Position numbers and translations under genes: made by a program
Shown: positions 1-8,948 of the stretch, piece after piece
Layout of the letters: each line of letters opens with the position of its first letter
Numbering within the stretch: position 1 is the stretch's first letter
The notes under the pieces: model-generated
Told to the model about the DNA's origin: nothing
The model's database searches: none
The model's input: only the letters and a program-made list of their open reading frames with translations
Source of the DNA: an uncultured Parabacteroides sp.
GTDB taxonomy: Bacteria > Bacteroidota > Bacteroidia > Bacteroidales > Tannerellaceae
Assembly (NCBI GenBank): GCA_946055095.1
Contig: CAMGEM010000003.1
Location: forward strand, 1 to 47,577
Length of the DNA stretch: 47,577 nucleotides
Direction: 5' to 3'

Positions 1-2475
1 GGTAGCATGTTGAGCCGCGGTGATCTCTCCTACGTGATCCGTGGCATTGGCTTGGTAAAGGACTTGGAGGACTTGGGACGCATCGTGATCAAGACGGTTG
101 GGGGTGTACCGGTCTATTTGGACGATATAGGTACCCTTAAATATGGTAACTTGGAGCGTAAGGGTGTGCTGGGCTTCACCGATGCGGAACGAGACTATTC
201 CGATGGGGTAGAGGGCATCGTGCAGATGCTGCGTGGCGAGAATCCCTCGCAGGTGTTGGAAGGTGTGCATGCCGCCGTGGAGGAGTTGAACCGGGAGATC
301 CTGCCAGAAGGTACACGCATCCATCCCTTCATGGATCGGACGGAGTTAGTGAATACCACTTTGCATACCGTCTCGCACACGCTGATCGAGGGCATGGTGT
401 TGGTGGTGTTGGTCTTGATCCTCTTCTTGGGCAGTTGGCGAGGGGCTTTGTTGGTGGCGATCACGATCCCCCTCTCGCTGTTGATCGCTTTTATCTTGAT
501 GCACCTGACCGATATTCCCGCCAACCTACTCTCGTTGGGAGCGATCGACTTCGGTATCTTGGTGGATGGTTCTATCGTGATGATGGAGACCATCTTGAAG
601 AAGCGAGAGCGGCATCCGCATGAGCCGTTGCAAGAGGAGTCGATCTTGAAGCGGGCTACGGAGGTGGCTCGTCCGATATTCTTCTCTACCTTAATTATTA
701 TTACGGCCTACCTGCCGTTGTTCGCCTTCGAGCATATCGAGCGCAAGCTCTTCACGCCGATGGCTTATACGGTGGGTTATGCCTTGGTGGGTGCGCTGAG
801 CGTGGCCTTGTTGCTGATCCCAGGCTTGGCCTTCATGGCCTACCGAAAGCCGCAGAAGAGCTTTCATAACCGTTGGTTAGAGAAGCTCTCGGCTCTTTAT
901 CATCTGGAGATCGAGCGGATCATGGAGCGCCCCAAGCAGGTGATCGCCCCCTTGGTGCTGATTTTGATCGGTGCGGGTGTGCTCAGCTACACCGTGGGAA
1001 AAGATTTCCTTCCCCCTTTGGATGAGGGCTCCATCTGGATCCAGGTGCAGTTGCCACCGGGCATCTCGATTGAGAAGTCAAAGGCGATGGGTGCGGAGTT
1101 GCGGAAAACCTTGAGCGAGTTTGAGGAGGTCTCCTATGTGATGACGCAGGTCGGTCGTGATGACGAGGGTGCTGAGGCTTTCTCGCTCTCGCATGTGGAG
1201 TGTGGTGTCGGATTGAAACCATACAGCACTTGGAAGTTTGGCAAGTCGAAAGCGGATCTGATCGAGGAGATGGCGGAGCGGTTAGCCACGATGCCGGGCT
1301 ATACCGTAGGTTTCTCGCAGCCGATCATCGACATGGTGATGGATCAGATCGCGGGTGCGCATAGCGATTTGGCCTTGAAGATCTATTGCGAGGATGTGGT
1401 GGAGGGCCGACATTTGGCGGATCGCTTAGCGAACCTCTTGAAAGAGATCCCAGGCGCGGTGGATGTGGCTGTCGATCAAGAGCCACCTCTGCCACAGTTG
1501 CAGATTATCGCCGATCGTGATCGCATCGCGCAATATGGATTGAACGTCTCGGATGTGGCTGATCTGATCGAGTTGGCGATTGGTGGTGCCTCCATCTCGC
1601 AGATCTTCGTGGGCAGCAAGAGCTATGACGTGATATGCCGTTTTAATGATGAGAGCCGTAACTCGCCAGAGAAGATCGGTAACCTGTTGCTCACAACGGG
1701 ATCCGGGGCGAAGATCCCGCTCTCGCAGGTGGCCGAGGTACGGATGACGACCGGAGCCAGCACGATCTCCCGCGAGATGAATAAACGTCACCTGACGGTG
1801 CGTGTGAACCTGCGTGGCGTGGATCTGACCGCATTCTTGCAACAGGCGAACCAACGCATCGACAAGGAGATTACCTACGATCATCAGGTCACTCGCTTGA
1901 AGTGGGCGGGGCAGTTTGAGAATCAGCATCGTGCTTATAGCCGTTTAGGGGCAGTCGTTCCGTTGGTGTTGGGCGTGATGTTACTGCTTCTCTTTGCCGC
2001 CTGTGGCAAGTTTAGGCAGGCAGCGTTGATGATGAGTGTCGTTCCGTTGGCGCTTTTCGGCGGTATGTTGGCACTGAATCTGCGAGGCATGACGCTCAAT
2101 GTCTCCTCCGCTGTGGGCTTTATCGCCTTGATTGGCGTGGCGATCCAGAACGGTGTGATCATGCTCTCGCACATCAATAACCTGCGTGCGGAGGGGAAGG
2201 CGTTGAAAGAGGCGGTTATCTTAGGCACTCGCCACCGTTTCCGTCCGATCTTGATGACGGCTACCGTGGCCGTTTTGGGCCTGTTGCCGGCCTCTATCAG
2301 TACGGGCATTGGTTCCGATGTGCAACGTCCCTTGGCGACAGTGATTGTCTATGGCTTGCTTTTTGCCACGGTGATCACACTCTTTGTGCTCCCTGCGCTT
2401 TATTATTTGATCGAGCGACGTTATGAGAACAAGGATGTCTATGATTTGGAGAAAGGAGGAATGAGGAATGAATAA
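1..2475 (+). CDS. Heavy-metal efflux RND transporter (CusA/CzcA family), 5'-truncated by window edge
   Basis: The reading frame is open from base 1, so the true start lies outside the window; about 824 residues are present of a family that is usually about 1040, so roughly the first fifth is missing. This inner-membrane pump subunit drives proton-coupled export of metal cations across the envelope as a trimer with a membrane fusion protein and a TolC channel. The transmembrane segment coded near 535-600 carries the GAIDFG-LVDG motif typical of the HME subfamily. Further hydrophobic runs appear near 660-840, 930-990 and 1945-2430, with a large periplasmic region (about 990-1930) between, the normal RND topology. 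The last codons overlap the next gene by 8 bp, so the two are translationally coupled. Which metal is moved (Cu/Ag or Co/Zn/Cd) cannot be settled from the fragment. The adaptor gene is presumably upstream. Confidence 0.93.
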   Translation, partial: GSMLSRGDLSYVIRGIGLVKDLEDLGRIVIKTVGGVPVYLDDIGTLKYGNLERKGVLGFTDAERDYSDGVEGIVQMLRGENPSQVLEGVHAAVEELNREILPEGTRIHPFMDRTELVNTTLHTVSHTLIEGMVLVVLVLILFLGSWRGALLVAITIPLSLLIAFILMHLTDIPANLLSLGAIDFGILVDGSIVMMETILKKRERHPHEPLQEESILKRATEVARPIFFSTLIIITAYLPLFAFEHIERKLFTPMAYTVGYALVGALSVALLLIPGLAFMAYRKPQKSFHNRWLEKLSALYHLEIERIMERPKQVIAPLVLILIGAGVLSYTVGKDFLPPLDEGSIWIQVQLPPGISIEKSKAMGAELRKTLSEFEEVSYVMTQVGRDDEGAEAFSLSHVECGVGLKPYSTWKFGKSKADLIEEMAERLATMPGYTVGFSQPIIDMVMDQIAGAHSDLALKIYCEDVVEGRHLADRLANLLKEIPGAVDVAVDQEPPLPQLQIIADRDRIAQYGLNVSDVADLIELAIGGASISQIFVGSKSYDVICRFNDESRNSPEKIGNLLLTTGSGAKIPLSQVAEVRMTTGASTISREMNKRHLTVRVNLRGVDLTAFLQQANQRIDKEITYDHQVTRLKWAGQFENQHRAYSRLGAVVPLVLGVMLLLLFAACGKFRQAALMMSVVPLALFGGMLALNLRGMTLNVSSAVGFIALIGVAIQNGVIMLSHINNLRAEGKALKEAVILGTRHRFRPILMTATVAVLGLLPASISTGIGSDVQRPLATVIVYGLLFATVITLFVLPALYYLIERRYENKDVYDLEKGGMRNE

Positions 2476-3742
2476 TAAGAAACGTGGGCTCAGCGTCCTG
2501 TTGGGGCTGTTCGGCTCAGTCCATTTGATTTTAGCGCAGACCCCGGTTAGATTGTCCTATACCCAGTATATGACCAGTGTCATCAACGATAACTTGGGTT
2601 ATGCAGCGGAGAAATTGAATGTGCCGGCCGCGCAGGCCGAGGTGACAGCGGCCAAGGTTTTCAACGATCCGAACTTGTCGGTATCCTATTATAATAATGA
2701 GAATAATACCCTCCAGATGGGCGAGGGGGTGGAGGTGGAGTTGAGCAAGACCTTCACCTTTGGCAAACGAGGGGCGAACATTGCGTTGGCTAAAAGTGAG
2801 CAGGCCCTTGCGGAGGCATTGCTTGCCGATTATTTCCGTCAGCTCAGAGCCGATGCCACGGTGACCTATCTGGAGGCGTTACGACAGCAGCGGCTCTATC
2901 AAGTGAAACAGCGCACGTACGAGCACATGCGCCAATTGGCCGAGAGTGATAGCCTCCGTTTCCGTTTGGGCGAGATCCGAGAGGTGGATGCCACCCAGAG
3001 CCTTGTGGAGGCGGGTGTGCTGCGCAACGAGTTAGCCCAGGCCCAATCGGAACTGTACCGGGCTTTTAGTGACCTGCGTTTGATGATGGGTACATTCGGT
3101 ACAGATACCCTTTTCGTGCCAGAGGGAGAGCTGCAACTGCCAGCCCGTAGCTTCGTGTTGGCGGAGCTATTGGATGAGGCGATGCGTGAAAGGACTGATC
3201 TCGTAGTGGCGTCGCGAAACAAAGAGGTGGCTTCAAAGGCGCTGAAGGTGACCCGTCGGGAGCGTAACACCGATGTGGATCTTTCGATTGCCGTCAGTCG
3301 CAACGCAAGGGTACACAACGAAGAGGCACCTGCACCCCCTTTCACAGGCGTGACGGCGGGAATCGCTATCCCCTTGAAATTCTCCAATTTCAATAAGGGG
3401 AGCGTGCGTGCTGCCCGGTTCCGTGAACAGCAAGCCGAGTTGCAATATCAAGAGGCTTGCTTGACGGTGCAGACGGAGGTGATGCAGGCCTATAGGACGT
3501 ATGAGGTATGCAGCCAGCAGGTTGAAGCGTATGATAATGGGCTTTTGCGCCAAGCGGCAGAGGTGATGGAAGGGAAAAACTACAGCTACCAGCGAGGTGA
3601 GGTCTCTCTGTTGGAGGTGCTTGACGCGCAACGTACCTACGATGACGTGCAGGCGCAATATATTGAAACCCTTTTCAACTACAGTGTAGCCTTGGTCGAG
3701 TTGGAGCGGGCCGTTGGATTATGGGACATTACCCTTGAGTAA
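2468..3742 (+). CDS. TolC-family outer-membrane efflux factor (CusC/CzcC-like)
   Basis: A 424-residue protein with an N-terminal signal peptide (MNNKKRG, a hydrophobic stretch, then probable cleavage after ILAQ). The body is long amphipathic helix with two homologous halves, as in outer-membrane efflux proteins. This trimeric channel lets the RND pump upstream discharge substrate across the outer membrane. The start lies inside the end of the RND gene, behind a GGAGG-like site near 2456-2460, supporting tight co-expression. No lipobox cysteine is seen, unlike many CusC proteins, so it is probably not lipid-anchored. The gene ends the efflux operon; the hairpin downstream has its T-run only on the minus strand, so how the plus transcript ends is unclear. 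Confidence 0.92.
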   Translation: MNNKKRGLSVLLGLFGSVHLILAQTPVRLSYTQYMTSVINDNLGYAAEKLNVPAAQAEVTAAKVFNDPNLSVSYYNNENNTLQMGEGVEVELSKTFTFGKRGANIALAKSEQALAEALLADYFRQLRADATVTYLEALRQQRLYQVKQRTYEHMRQLAESDSLRFRLGEIREVDATQSLVEAGVLRNELAQAQSELYRAFSDLRLMMGTFGTDTLFVPEGELQLPARSFVLAELLDEAMRERTDLVVASRNKEVASKALKVTRRERNTDVDLSIAVSRNARVHNEEAPAPPFTGVTAGIAIPLKFSNFNKGSVRAARFREQQAELQYQEACLTVQTEVMQAYRTYEVCSQQVEAYDNGLLRQAAEVMEGKNYSYQRGEVSLLEVLDAQRTYDDVQAQYIETLFNYSVALVELERAVGLWDITLE

Positions 3743-3770
3743 ATCACGTTGGATAAACGGATAAAAACAA

Positions 3771-3807
3771 GCATCCCTTGAGCGGTTAAGTACGTCTCAA
3801 GGGATGC
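3771..3807 (-). terminator. Intrinsic terminator of the small minus-strand gene
   Basis: Perfect 12-bp arms (GCATCCCTTGAG at 3771-3782 and its complement at 3796-3807) with a 13-base loop. Read on the minus strand the stem is followed by TTGTTTTTAT, so it suits the gene at 3822-4034. On the plus strand there is no T-run, although the stem could still hinder readthrough from the efflux operon. Confidence 0.75.
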
Positions 3808-3821
3808 CTGTGTAAAGGGGA

Positions 3822-4034
3822 TTATTTGGATTTTTCCAAGATAATTTTCGCCAGTCGAACTTGCAGTTGTTGGAGGGTCTTTATATCCTCGTTTTCAAAG
3901 TCAATGTCGCTGATTTTCGGCGTGCCTTTGACCACGACGGGAGTACTCTTCACATTCTTCAATTCTTTCACCAATTCATCAACTTGTCTTTTGATTTTCT
4001 CACCTTTTAATGCGTAATCAACTGTTCTTGCCAT
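3822..4034 (-). CDS. Small charged protein of unknown function (70 aa)
   Basis: I do not recognise this protein. It is 70 residues, lysine-rich, without signal peptide or membrane segment. Two probable helices (about residues 9-27 and 50-70) flank a short valine-rich stretch (residues 32-36) that could be a beta strand. It is convergent with the efflux operon and divergent from the V-ATPase operon. Support for it being a real gene is structural: a TATATTTG -7 box about 34 bases upstream of the ATG and a clean hairpin-plus-T-run terminator just after the stop. The overlapping plus-strand frame (3826-4017) has no such signals. No function can be assigned. Confidence 0.6.
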   Translation of the reverse strand: MARTVDYALKGEKIKRQVDELVKELKNVKSTPVVVKGTPKISDIDFENEDIKTLQQLQVRLAKIILEKSK

Positions 4035-4067
4035 AAGATAAAAACTTTAATATTCCTGTTCTGGGCA

Positions 4068-4075
4068 CAAATATA
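4068..4075 (-). promoter_or_regulatory. -7 box for the small minus-strand gene
   Basis: Minus-strand TATATTTG fits the Bacteroidetes primary sigma consensus TAnnTTTG and lies about 34 bases before the ATG at 4034. No clear -33 TTTG is seen. Confidence 0.5.
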
Positions 4076-4292
4076 ATTCTAAATTATAGAATAGTCATCA
4101 TGTACTGTCGAATTTTTTAGGGTCTATTATTGAAAAAGTACGAGGGGAAGTCGGTCTGGATAACGACTAATGATGGGAACAACAAAGATACGAAGTCTTA
4201 TGGAGGAAATGATAAATTGTTCAGAAAAGATGCTCAAAAAAGACGAATTATTTGTTTCCCTTCTTTTTTTATAGAGATTTCACACGGAATTG

Positions 4293-4322
4293 TTTCTCAA
4301 TCCATGGAAAAGAATAACTTTG
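4293..4322 (+). promoter_or_regulatory. Probable promoter of the V-ATPase operon
   Basis: TAACTTTG at 4315-4322 fits TAnnTTTG, with TTTC at 4293-4296 (18-base spacing) as a weak -33 element. It is about 48 bases upstream of the subunit E start. The 335-base gap 4035-4369 otherwise holds only this and the divergent promoter; I see no convincing gene in it. Confidence 0.55.
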
Positions 4323-4369
4323 TGCGCAATTACTGTGAGAAAATACAAAATCAAAATACAACATAGGAA

Positions 4370-4960
4370 ATGGATACTAAGATTCAAGAACTGACCGACA
4401 AAATCTACAGAGAAGGTGTAGAGAAGGGTAACGAGGAAGCGGGGCGTATCATTGCTGAGGCGAACGCCCAGAAGGAATCAATTGTGAAAGCCGCAGAAGA
4501 GCAGGCTGCTCAAATCGTTGCGGAAGCCGAGAAAAAGGTGGCTGAGCTGAAGAAGAATACGGAGGCTGAGCTGAAGCTGTTCGCTTCCCAATCCGTAGAG
4601 GCGTTGAAAAGTGAGGTGACGAACTTGATTACGGGAGACATTGTCAGCGCGAACGTGAAGGCGGCAGTGACAGACCCGGCTTACATGCAGAAGGTAATCC
4701 TGGAGCTGGTGAAGAGTTGGCCTGCACAGGAGTTCTTGACAATCCAAGCCTCGGAGGCCAGTGCGTTGAAGGCTTACTTCGAGGCGAACGCCAAGGCGTT
4801 GTTGAATAAGGGGTATAAGATTGAGCAGGTGAATGGCAAGAAGGCCTCCTTCTCCATCGTCCCTGCGGATGGTTCCTACAAGGTGACTTTCGGCGAGGAG
4901 GAGTTCGTGGAGTTTTTCAAGGAGTTCTTGCGTCCTCAACTGATCGAAATGCTGTTCTGA
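4370..4960 (+). CDS. V-type ATP synthase/ATPase subunit E (peripheral stalk)
   Basis: First gene of the V-ATPase operon, 196 residues, close to the family's usual length. Residues 1-90 are a long alanine/glutamate/lysine-rich amphipathic helix; residues about 95-196 form the globular head that binds the top of the A3B3 catalytic ring. The subunit is part of the peripheral stalk, the stator that keeps the catalytic head from turning with the rotor. In other V/A-ATPases it forms a heterodimer with the small G/H subunit, which is not recognisable in this operon. The next start follows after 1 base. Confidence 0.85.
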   Translation: MDTKIQELTDKIYREGVEKGNEEAGRIIAEANAQKESIVKAAEEQAAQIVAEAEKKVAELKKNTEAELKLFASQSVEALKSEVTNLITGDIVSANVKAAVTDPAYMQKVILELVKSWPAQEFLTIQASEASALKAYFEANAKALLNKGYKIEQVNGKKASFSIVPADGSYKVTFGEEEFVEFFKEFLRPQLIEMLF

Positions 4961-4961
4961 T

Positions 4962-5840
4962 ATGGGTAAGTATTATTATTTGGTATCTGGACTTCCCGAC
5001 ATCTCCCTGGATGATGGCAAGTTGGCATACACCGTCGCCGATTTTCGGGCGGAGATGGAGGCTGCGCTGTCGGCGAAAGACCAGAAACTGATCGACCTCT
5101 TCTTCTTGAAGTATGACAATGCCAATCTGTTGGCTTGCCTGAAGGGGCCAGACACGCCGTTGGATCCTCGTGGACGTATTACCCGTGAGGCGTTCGAGAC
5201 GGTTTACAAGGCTTTGAAAGAGGAGGAGAAACTGCCGAAGAACGAGGCGATTCCTGCCTATCACGTGACGTTTATCCAACGCTACTTGGCGGAGGAGCAG
5301 AGTGAGCAGAAGGGCGAGAAGGCGCAGGTGTCCTGGGAGGATCAGTTGGCAGCCCTCTATTATGAGGCAGCCATGAAAGCCCCCAATCCCTTTGTGGCCG
5401 GATGGTTTGAGCTTAATCTGAATATTAATAATGTATTGACGGCGATAACGTGCCGTAAGTATGGTTTTGATAAATCCCTCTACATCGTGGGTCACAACGA
5501 GATAGCGGAACAGATCCGCACCTCTAACGCACGCGACTTCGGCCTGTCGGACGCTGTGGAGTACCTGCCAGAGTTGCAGCGTATCGCTGAGGAGACCGAC
5601 CTTTACGCCCGTGAGCGAAAGATTGACCTGTTAAAGTGGAAATGGTTGGAGGAGCAGACCTTCTTCAAGACCTTCGACCTTGAGCGTGTCTTTGCCTACC
5701 TGTTGCAGCTGGAGATGATCGAGCGCTGGGTAAATCTGGATAAGGCCCGGGGCGAGCAGACCTTCCGCGAGCTGGTCGGCGCGATGAAGAAAGGTAGTGA
5801 CCATGCGTTGGAAGAATTTAAAAGAAACAATATAAAATAA
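4962..5840 (+). CDS. DUF2764 protein in the V-ATPase operon, candidate subunit C
   Basis: A 292-residue soluble protein starting MGKYYYLVSGLP, typical of the DUF2764 family found in Bacteroidetes and other bacterial V-ATPase operons. It lies between subunits E and A, where bacterial A/V-ATPase operons carry subunit C, the socket that joins the central stalk to the K ring. The sequence is predicted almost wholly helical, and the C-terminal part (about residues 240-275) resembles the helical repeats of C/AC39 proteins. No recognisable subunit C exists elsewhere in the operon. The role as C is inference from position, size and fold class; the sequence match is too weak to prove it by eye. It is 1 base after subunit E and 2 bases before subunit A. 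Confidence 0.75.
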   Translation: MGKYYYLVSGLPDISLDDGKLAYTVADFRAEMEAALSAKDQKLIDLFFLKYDNANLLACLKGPDTPLDPRGRITREAFETVYKALKEEEKLPKNEAIPAYHVTFIQRYLAEEQSEQKGEKAQVSWEDQLAALYYEAAMKAPNPFVAGWFELNLNINNVLTAITCRKYGFDKSLYIVGHNEIAEQIRTSNARDFGLSDAVEYLPELQRIAEETDLYARERKIDLLKWKWLEEQTFFKTFDLERVFAYLLQLEMIERWVNLDKARGEQTFRELVGAMKKGSDHALEEFKRNNIK

Positions 5841-5842
5841 TT

Positions 5843-7600
5843 ATGGCTACGAAAGGTATTGTAAAAGGAATCGTATCCAATCTGGTAACCGTGGAGGTTG
5901 ACGGTCCGGTTTCCCAGAATGAGATCTGTTACATTTCCGTTGGAGGCGTTAAGCTGATGGCGGAGGTGATTAAGGTTATAGGTAAGAATGCCTTTGTACA
6001 GGTGTTCGAGAGCACGCGTGGTATGCGTGTCGGCGATGAGGCCGAGTTCCAAGGGCACATGTTGGAGGTGACGTTGGGCCCGGGTATGCTCTCTCGCAAT
6101 TACGATGGTCTGCAGAATGACTTGGACAAGATGCAGGGTGTCTTCTTGAAGCGAGGTGAATATACGTTCCCGTTGGATAGTGAGAAGAAGTGGGCGTTTA
6201 AACCCTTGGCTAAAGTGGGCGATAGGGTAGGCGCTGGTGACTGGTTAGGTGAGGTGGATGAGAATTCCCAACCGCATAAGATCATGGTACCCTTTACGTT
6301 CCAAGGCACCTACACCGTGAAGGAGGTGGCTGCCGAGGGCGCATATACCATTAATGACACGATGGCTGTCTTGACTGATGCGAATGGTGCGGAGGTGAAG
6401 GTGACCATGGTGCAGAAATGGCCGGTGAAGCGGGCGATCACCTGCTACCGTGAGAAACCCCGTCCCTTCAAGTTGCTGGAGACAGGTGTCCGCACGATTG
6501 ATACGGTGAACCCCATCGTTGAGGGTGGTACAGGCTTTATCCCTGGTCCCTTCGGTACAGGAAAGACGGTGTTGCAACATGCGATCTCTAAGCAGGCTGA
6601 AGCCGACATCGTGATCATCGCGGCCTGCGGTGAGCGTGCGAATGAGGTGGTGGAGGTCTTCACGGAGTTCCCTGAGTTGATCGACCCCCATACAGGGCGT
6701 AAGTTGATGGAGCGTACCATCATCATCGCCAATACGTCTAACATGCCGGTGGCAGCCCGTGAGGCTTCCGTATATACCGCAATGACCATTGCCGAGTATT
6801 ACCGAGGCATGGGCTTGAAGGTGTTGTTGATGGCCGATTCTACTTCTCGTTGGGCACAGGCGTTGCGTGAGATGTCAAACCGTTTGGAGGAGTTGCCTGG
6901 ACCGGATGCCTTCCCGATGGACTTGTCTGCGATCGTGGCTAACTTCTATGCCCGTGCCGGATTCGTGCATTTGAAGAATGGGGCAACCGGATCAGTTACC
7001 TTCATCGGAACCGTATCTCCTGCTGGTGGTAACTTGAAGGAGCCTGTGACGGAGAACACGAAGAAGGTGGCTCGTTGTTTCTATGCGTTGGAGCAAGAGC
7101 GTGCCGACCGTAAGCGCTACCCGGCTGTCAACCCGATTGATAGCTATTCCAAGTATTTGGAGTATCCTGAGTTTCAGGAGTACATTTCTAAGCATATCTC
7201 TCCCAATTGGATCGAGAAGGTGAATGAGATCAAGACCCGTATGTTGCGTGGTAAGGAGATCGCCGAGCAGATCAATATCTTGGGTGACGACGGTGTGCCC
7301 GTGGCTTATCACGTCACTTTCTGGAAGTCTGAGTTGATTGACTTCGTCATCCTCCAACAAGATGCCTTCGACGCGATTGATGCCGTCACTCCGTTGGCTC
7401 GTCAGGAGTTTATGTTGGATCGGGTAGTGAATATTTGCCGTGCCGAATTCCAGTTTGACACTTTCTTGGATGTGATGGATTATTTCAAGAAGATGATCAA
7501 TATCTGCAAGCAGATGAACTACTCTGAGTACCAGAGCGAGGCATTCAAGCAGCACAATGCGGAGTTGGATGAGTTGTTAAAGGAGAGAATCGTAAAATAA
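5843..7600 (+). CDS. V-type ATP synthase/ATPase catalytic subunit A
   Basis: A 585-residue catalytic nucleotide-binding subunit, normal length for the family. The N-terminal beta-barrel is at about residues 1-70. The bulge domain specific to A subunits lies at about 110-190. The P-loop GPFGTGKT is at residues 234-241, and the catalytic glutamate lies in the GERANE motif shortly after. The Walker B stretch VLLMADSTSRWAQALRE follows, then the helical C-terminal domain. It hydrolyses or makes ATP in the A3B3 head. The P-loop reads GPFGTGKT rather than the common GAFGCGKT; glycines, lysine and threonine are kept, so activity should be intact. Confidence 0.97.
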   Translation: MATKGIVKGIVSNLVTVEVDGPVSQNEICYISVGGVKLMAEVIKVIGKNAFVQVFESTRGMRVGDEAEFQGHMLEVTLGPGMLSRNYDGLQNDLDKMQGVFLKRGEYTFPLDSEKKWAFKPLAKVGDRVGAGDWLGEVDENSQPHKIMVPFTFQGTYTVKEVAAEGAYTINDTMAVLTDANGAEVKVTMVQKWPVKRAITCYREKPRPFKLLETGVRTIDTVNPIVEGGTGFIPGPFGTGKTVLQHAISKQAEADIVIIAACGERANEVVEVFTEFPELIDPHTGRKLMERTIIIANTSNMPVAAREASVYTAMTIAEYYRGMGLKVLLMADSTSRWAQALREMSNRLEELPGPDAFPMDLSAIVANFYARAGFVHLKNGATGSVTFIGTVSPAGGNLKEPVTENTKKVARCFYALEQERADRKRYPAVNPIDSYSKYLEYPEFQEYISKHISPNWIEKVNEIKTRMLRGKEIAEQINILGDDGVPVAYHVTFWKSELIDFVILQQDAFDAIDAVTPLARQEFMLDRVVNICRAEFQFDTFLDVMDYFKKMINICKQMNYSEYQSEAFKQHNAELDELLKERIVK

Positions 7601-7609
7601 ACGTGACGT

Positions 7610-8929
7610 ATGGCAACAAAAGCATTTCAAAAGATATATACGAAGATTACCCAGATCACGAAAGCGACCTGCTCGTTGAAAGCGACAGGCGTAGGGTATG
7701 ATGAGTTGGCCTCTGTCGATGGCAAGCTGGCTCAGGTGGTTAAGATTGTCGGCGACGAGGTGACGTTGCAGGTTTTCTCCGGAACGGAGGGCATCCGCAC
7801 CAACGCCGAGGTGGTGTTCATGGGCAAGGCTCCCTCTTTGAAGGTGGGCGACCAGCTGGCAGGACGTTTCTTCAATGCCTATGGTGAGCCGATTGATGGC
7901 GGACCTATTCCTGAAGGACGTGAGGTGGAGATCGGTGGTCCCTCTGTGAACCCCGTGCGTCGTAAACAGCCTTCTGAGTTGATCGCGACAGGTATTGCCG
8001 GTATCGACTTGAACAACACGTTGGTGACAGGACAGAAGATTCCCTTCTTCGCGGATCCTGACCAGCCTTTCAATCAGGTAATGGCGATGGTAGCCCTTCG
8101 TGCGCAGTCAGATAAGATTATCTTAGGTGGTATGGGTATGACCAATGACGATTACCTCTTCTTCAAGAATACCTTCAGCAACGCGGGTGCCTTGGATCGT
8201 ATCGTCAGCTTCATCAATACGACAGAGGATCCCTCTGTGGAGCGTATCTTGATTCCGGATATGGCCTTGACAGCCGCAGAGTATTTCGCTGTGGAGAAGA
8301 ACGAGAAGGTGCTCGTCTTGTTGACCGATATGACCAACTACGCCGATGCCTTGGCGATTGTCTCCAACCGTATGGATCAGATTCCATCCAAGGACTCTAT
8401 GCCGGGTTCTCTTTACTCCGATTTGGCGAAGATTTACGAGAAGGCGGTGCAGTTCCCCGCAGGTGGATCTATCACGATTATCGCTGTGACGACCCTTTCG
8501 GGAGGTGATATTACCCATGCGGTGCCTGATAACACGGGTTACATCACGGAGGGTCAGCTCTACTTGCGTCGAGATAGCGATGTGGGTAAGGTTATCGTCG
8601 ATCCGTTCCGAAGCCTCTCTCGTTTGAAACAGTTGGTAACGGGTAAGAAGACCCGCGAGGATCACCCGCAGGTAATGAACGCGGCGGTACGACTCTATGC
8701 CGATGCGGCCAATGCGAAGACCAAGATGGAGAATGGTTTCGACTTGACCGACTACGACAACCGTGCCCTCGCTTTCGCGAAGGATTATTCATCGAAGCTG
8801 TTGGCGATCGATGTTAACCTCGATACCACCGAGATGCTCGACGTGGCATGGGGCTTGTTCGCTAAGTACTTCAATCCTGCCGAGGTGAATATCAAGCAGG
8901 TATTCGTGGATAAGTATTGGAAGAACTAA
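7610..8929 (+). CDS. V-type ATP synthase/ATPase non-catalytic subunit B
   Basis: A 439-residue partner of subunit A. It has the same three-domain layout, but the P-loop position reads KIPFFADPDQPFNQ, without the GxxxxGK pattern, as expected of the non-catalytic regulatory subunit. Typical B motifs are seen: GIDLNNTLVTGQKIPFF near residues 128-144, LVLLTDMTNYADAL in the middle, and GGDITHAVPD before the C-terminal domain. It alternates with A in the hexameric head. Start ATG at 7610 follows the A stop by 9 bases. Confidence 0.97.
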   Translation: MATKAFQKIYTKITQITKATCSLKATGVGYDELASVDGKLAQVVKIVGDEVTLQVFSGTEGIRTNAEVVFMGKAPSLKVGDQLAGRFFNAYGEPIDGGPIPEGREVEIGGPSVNPVRRKQPSELIATGIAGIDLNNTLVTGQKIPFFADPDQPFNQVMAMVALRAQSDKIILGGMGMTNDDYLFFKNTFSNAGALDRIVSFINTTEDPSVERILIPDMALTAAEYFAVEKNEKVLVLLTDMTNYADALAIVSNRMDQIPSKDSMPGSLYSDLAKIYEKAVQFPAGGSITIIAVTTLSGGDITHAVPDNTGYITEGQLYLRRDSDVGKVIVDPFRSLSRLKQLVTGKKTREDHPQVMNAAVRLYADAANAKTKMENGFDLTDYDNRALAFAKDYSSKLLAIDVNLDTTEMLDVAWGLFAKYFNPAEVNIKQVFVDKYWKN

Positions 8930-8948
8930 CGCATAGTAACATTCACAC

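Noticed and set aside
4130-4366. 78-codon open frame (TTG start) before the V-ATPase operon
   Set aside because: Non-ATG start, biased composition unlike the neighbours, and it spans the probable V-ATPase promoter at 4315-4322.
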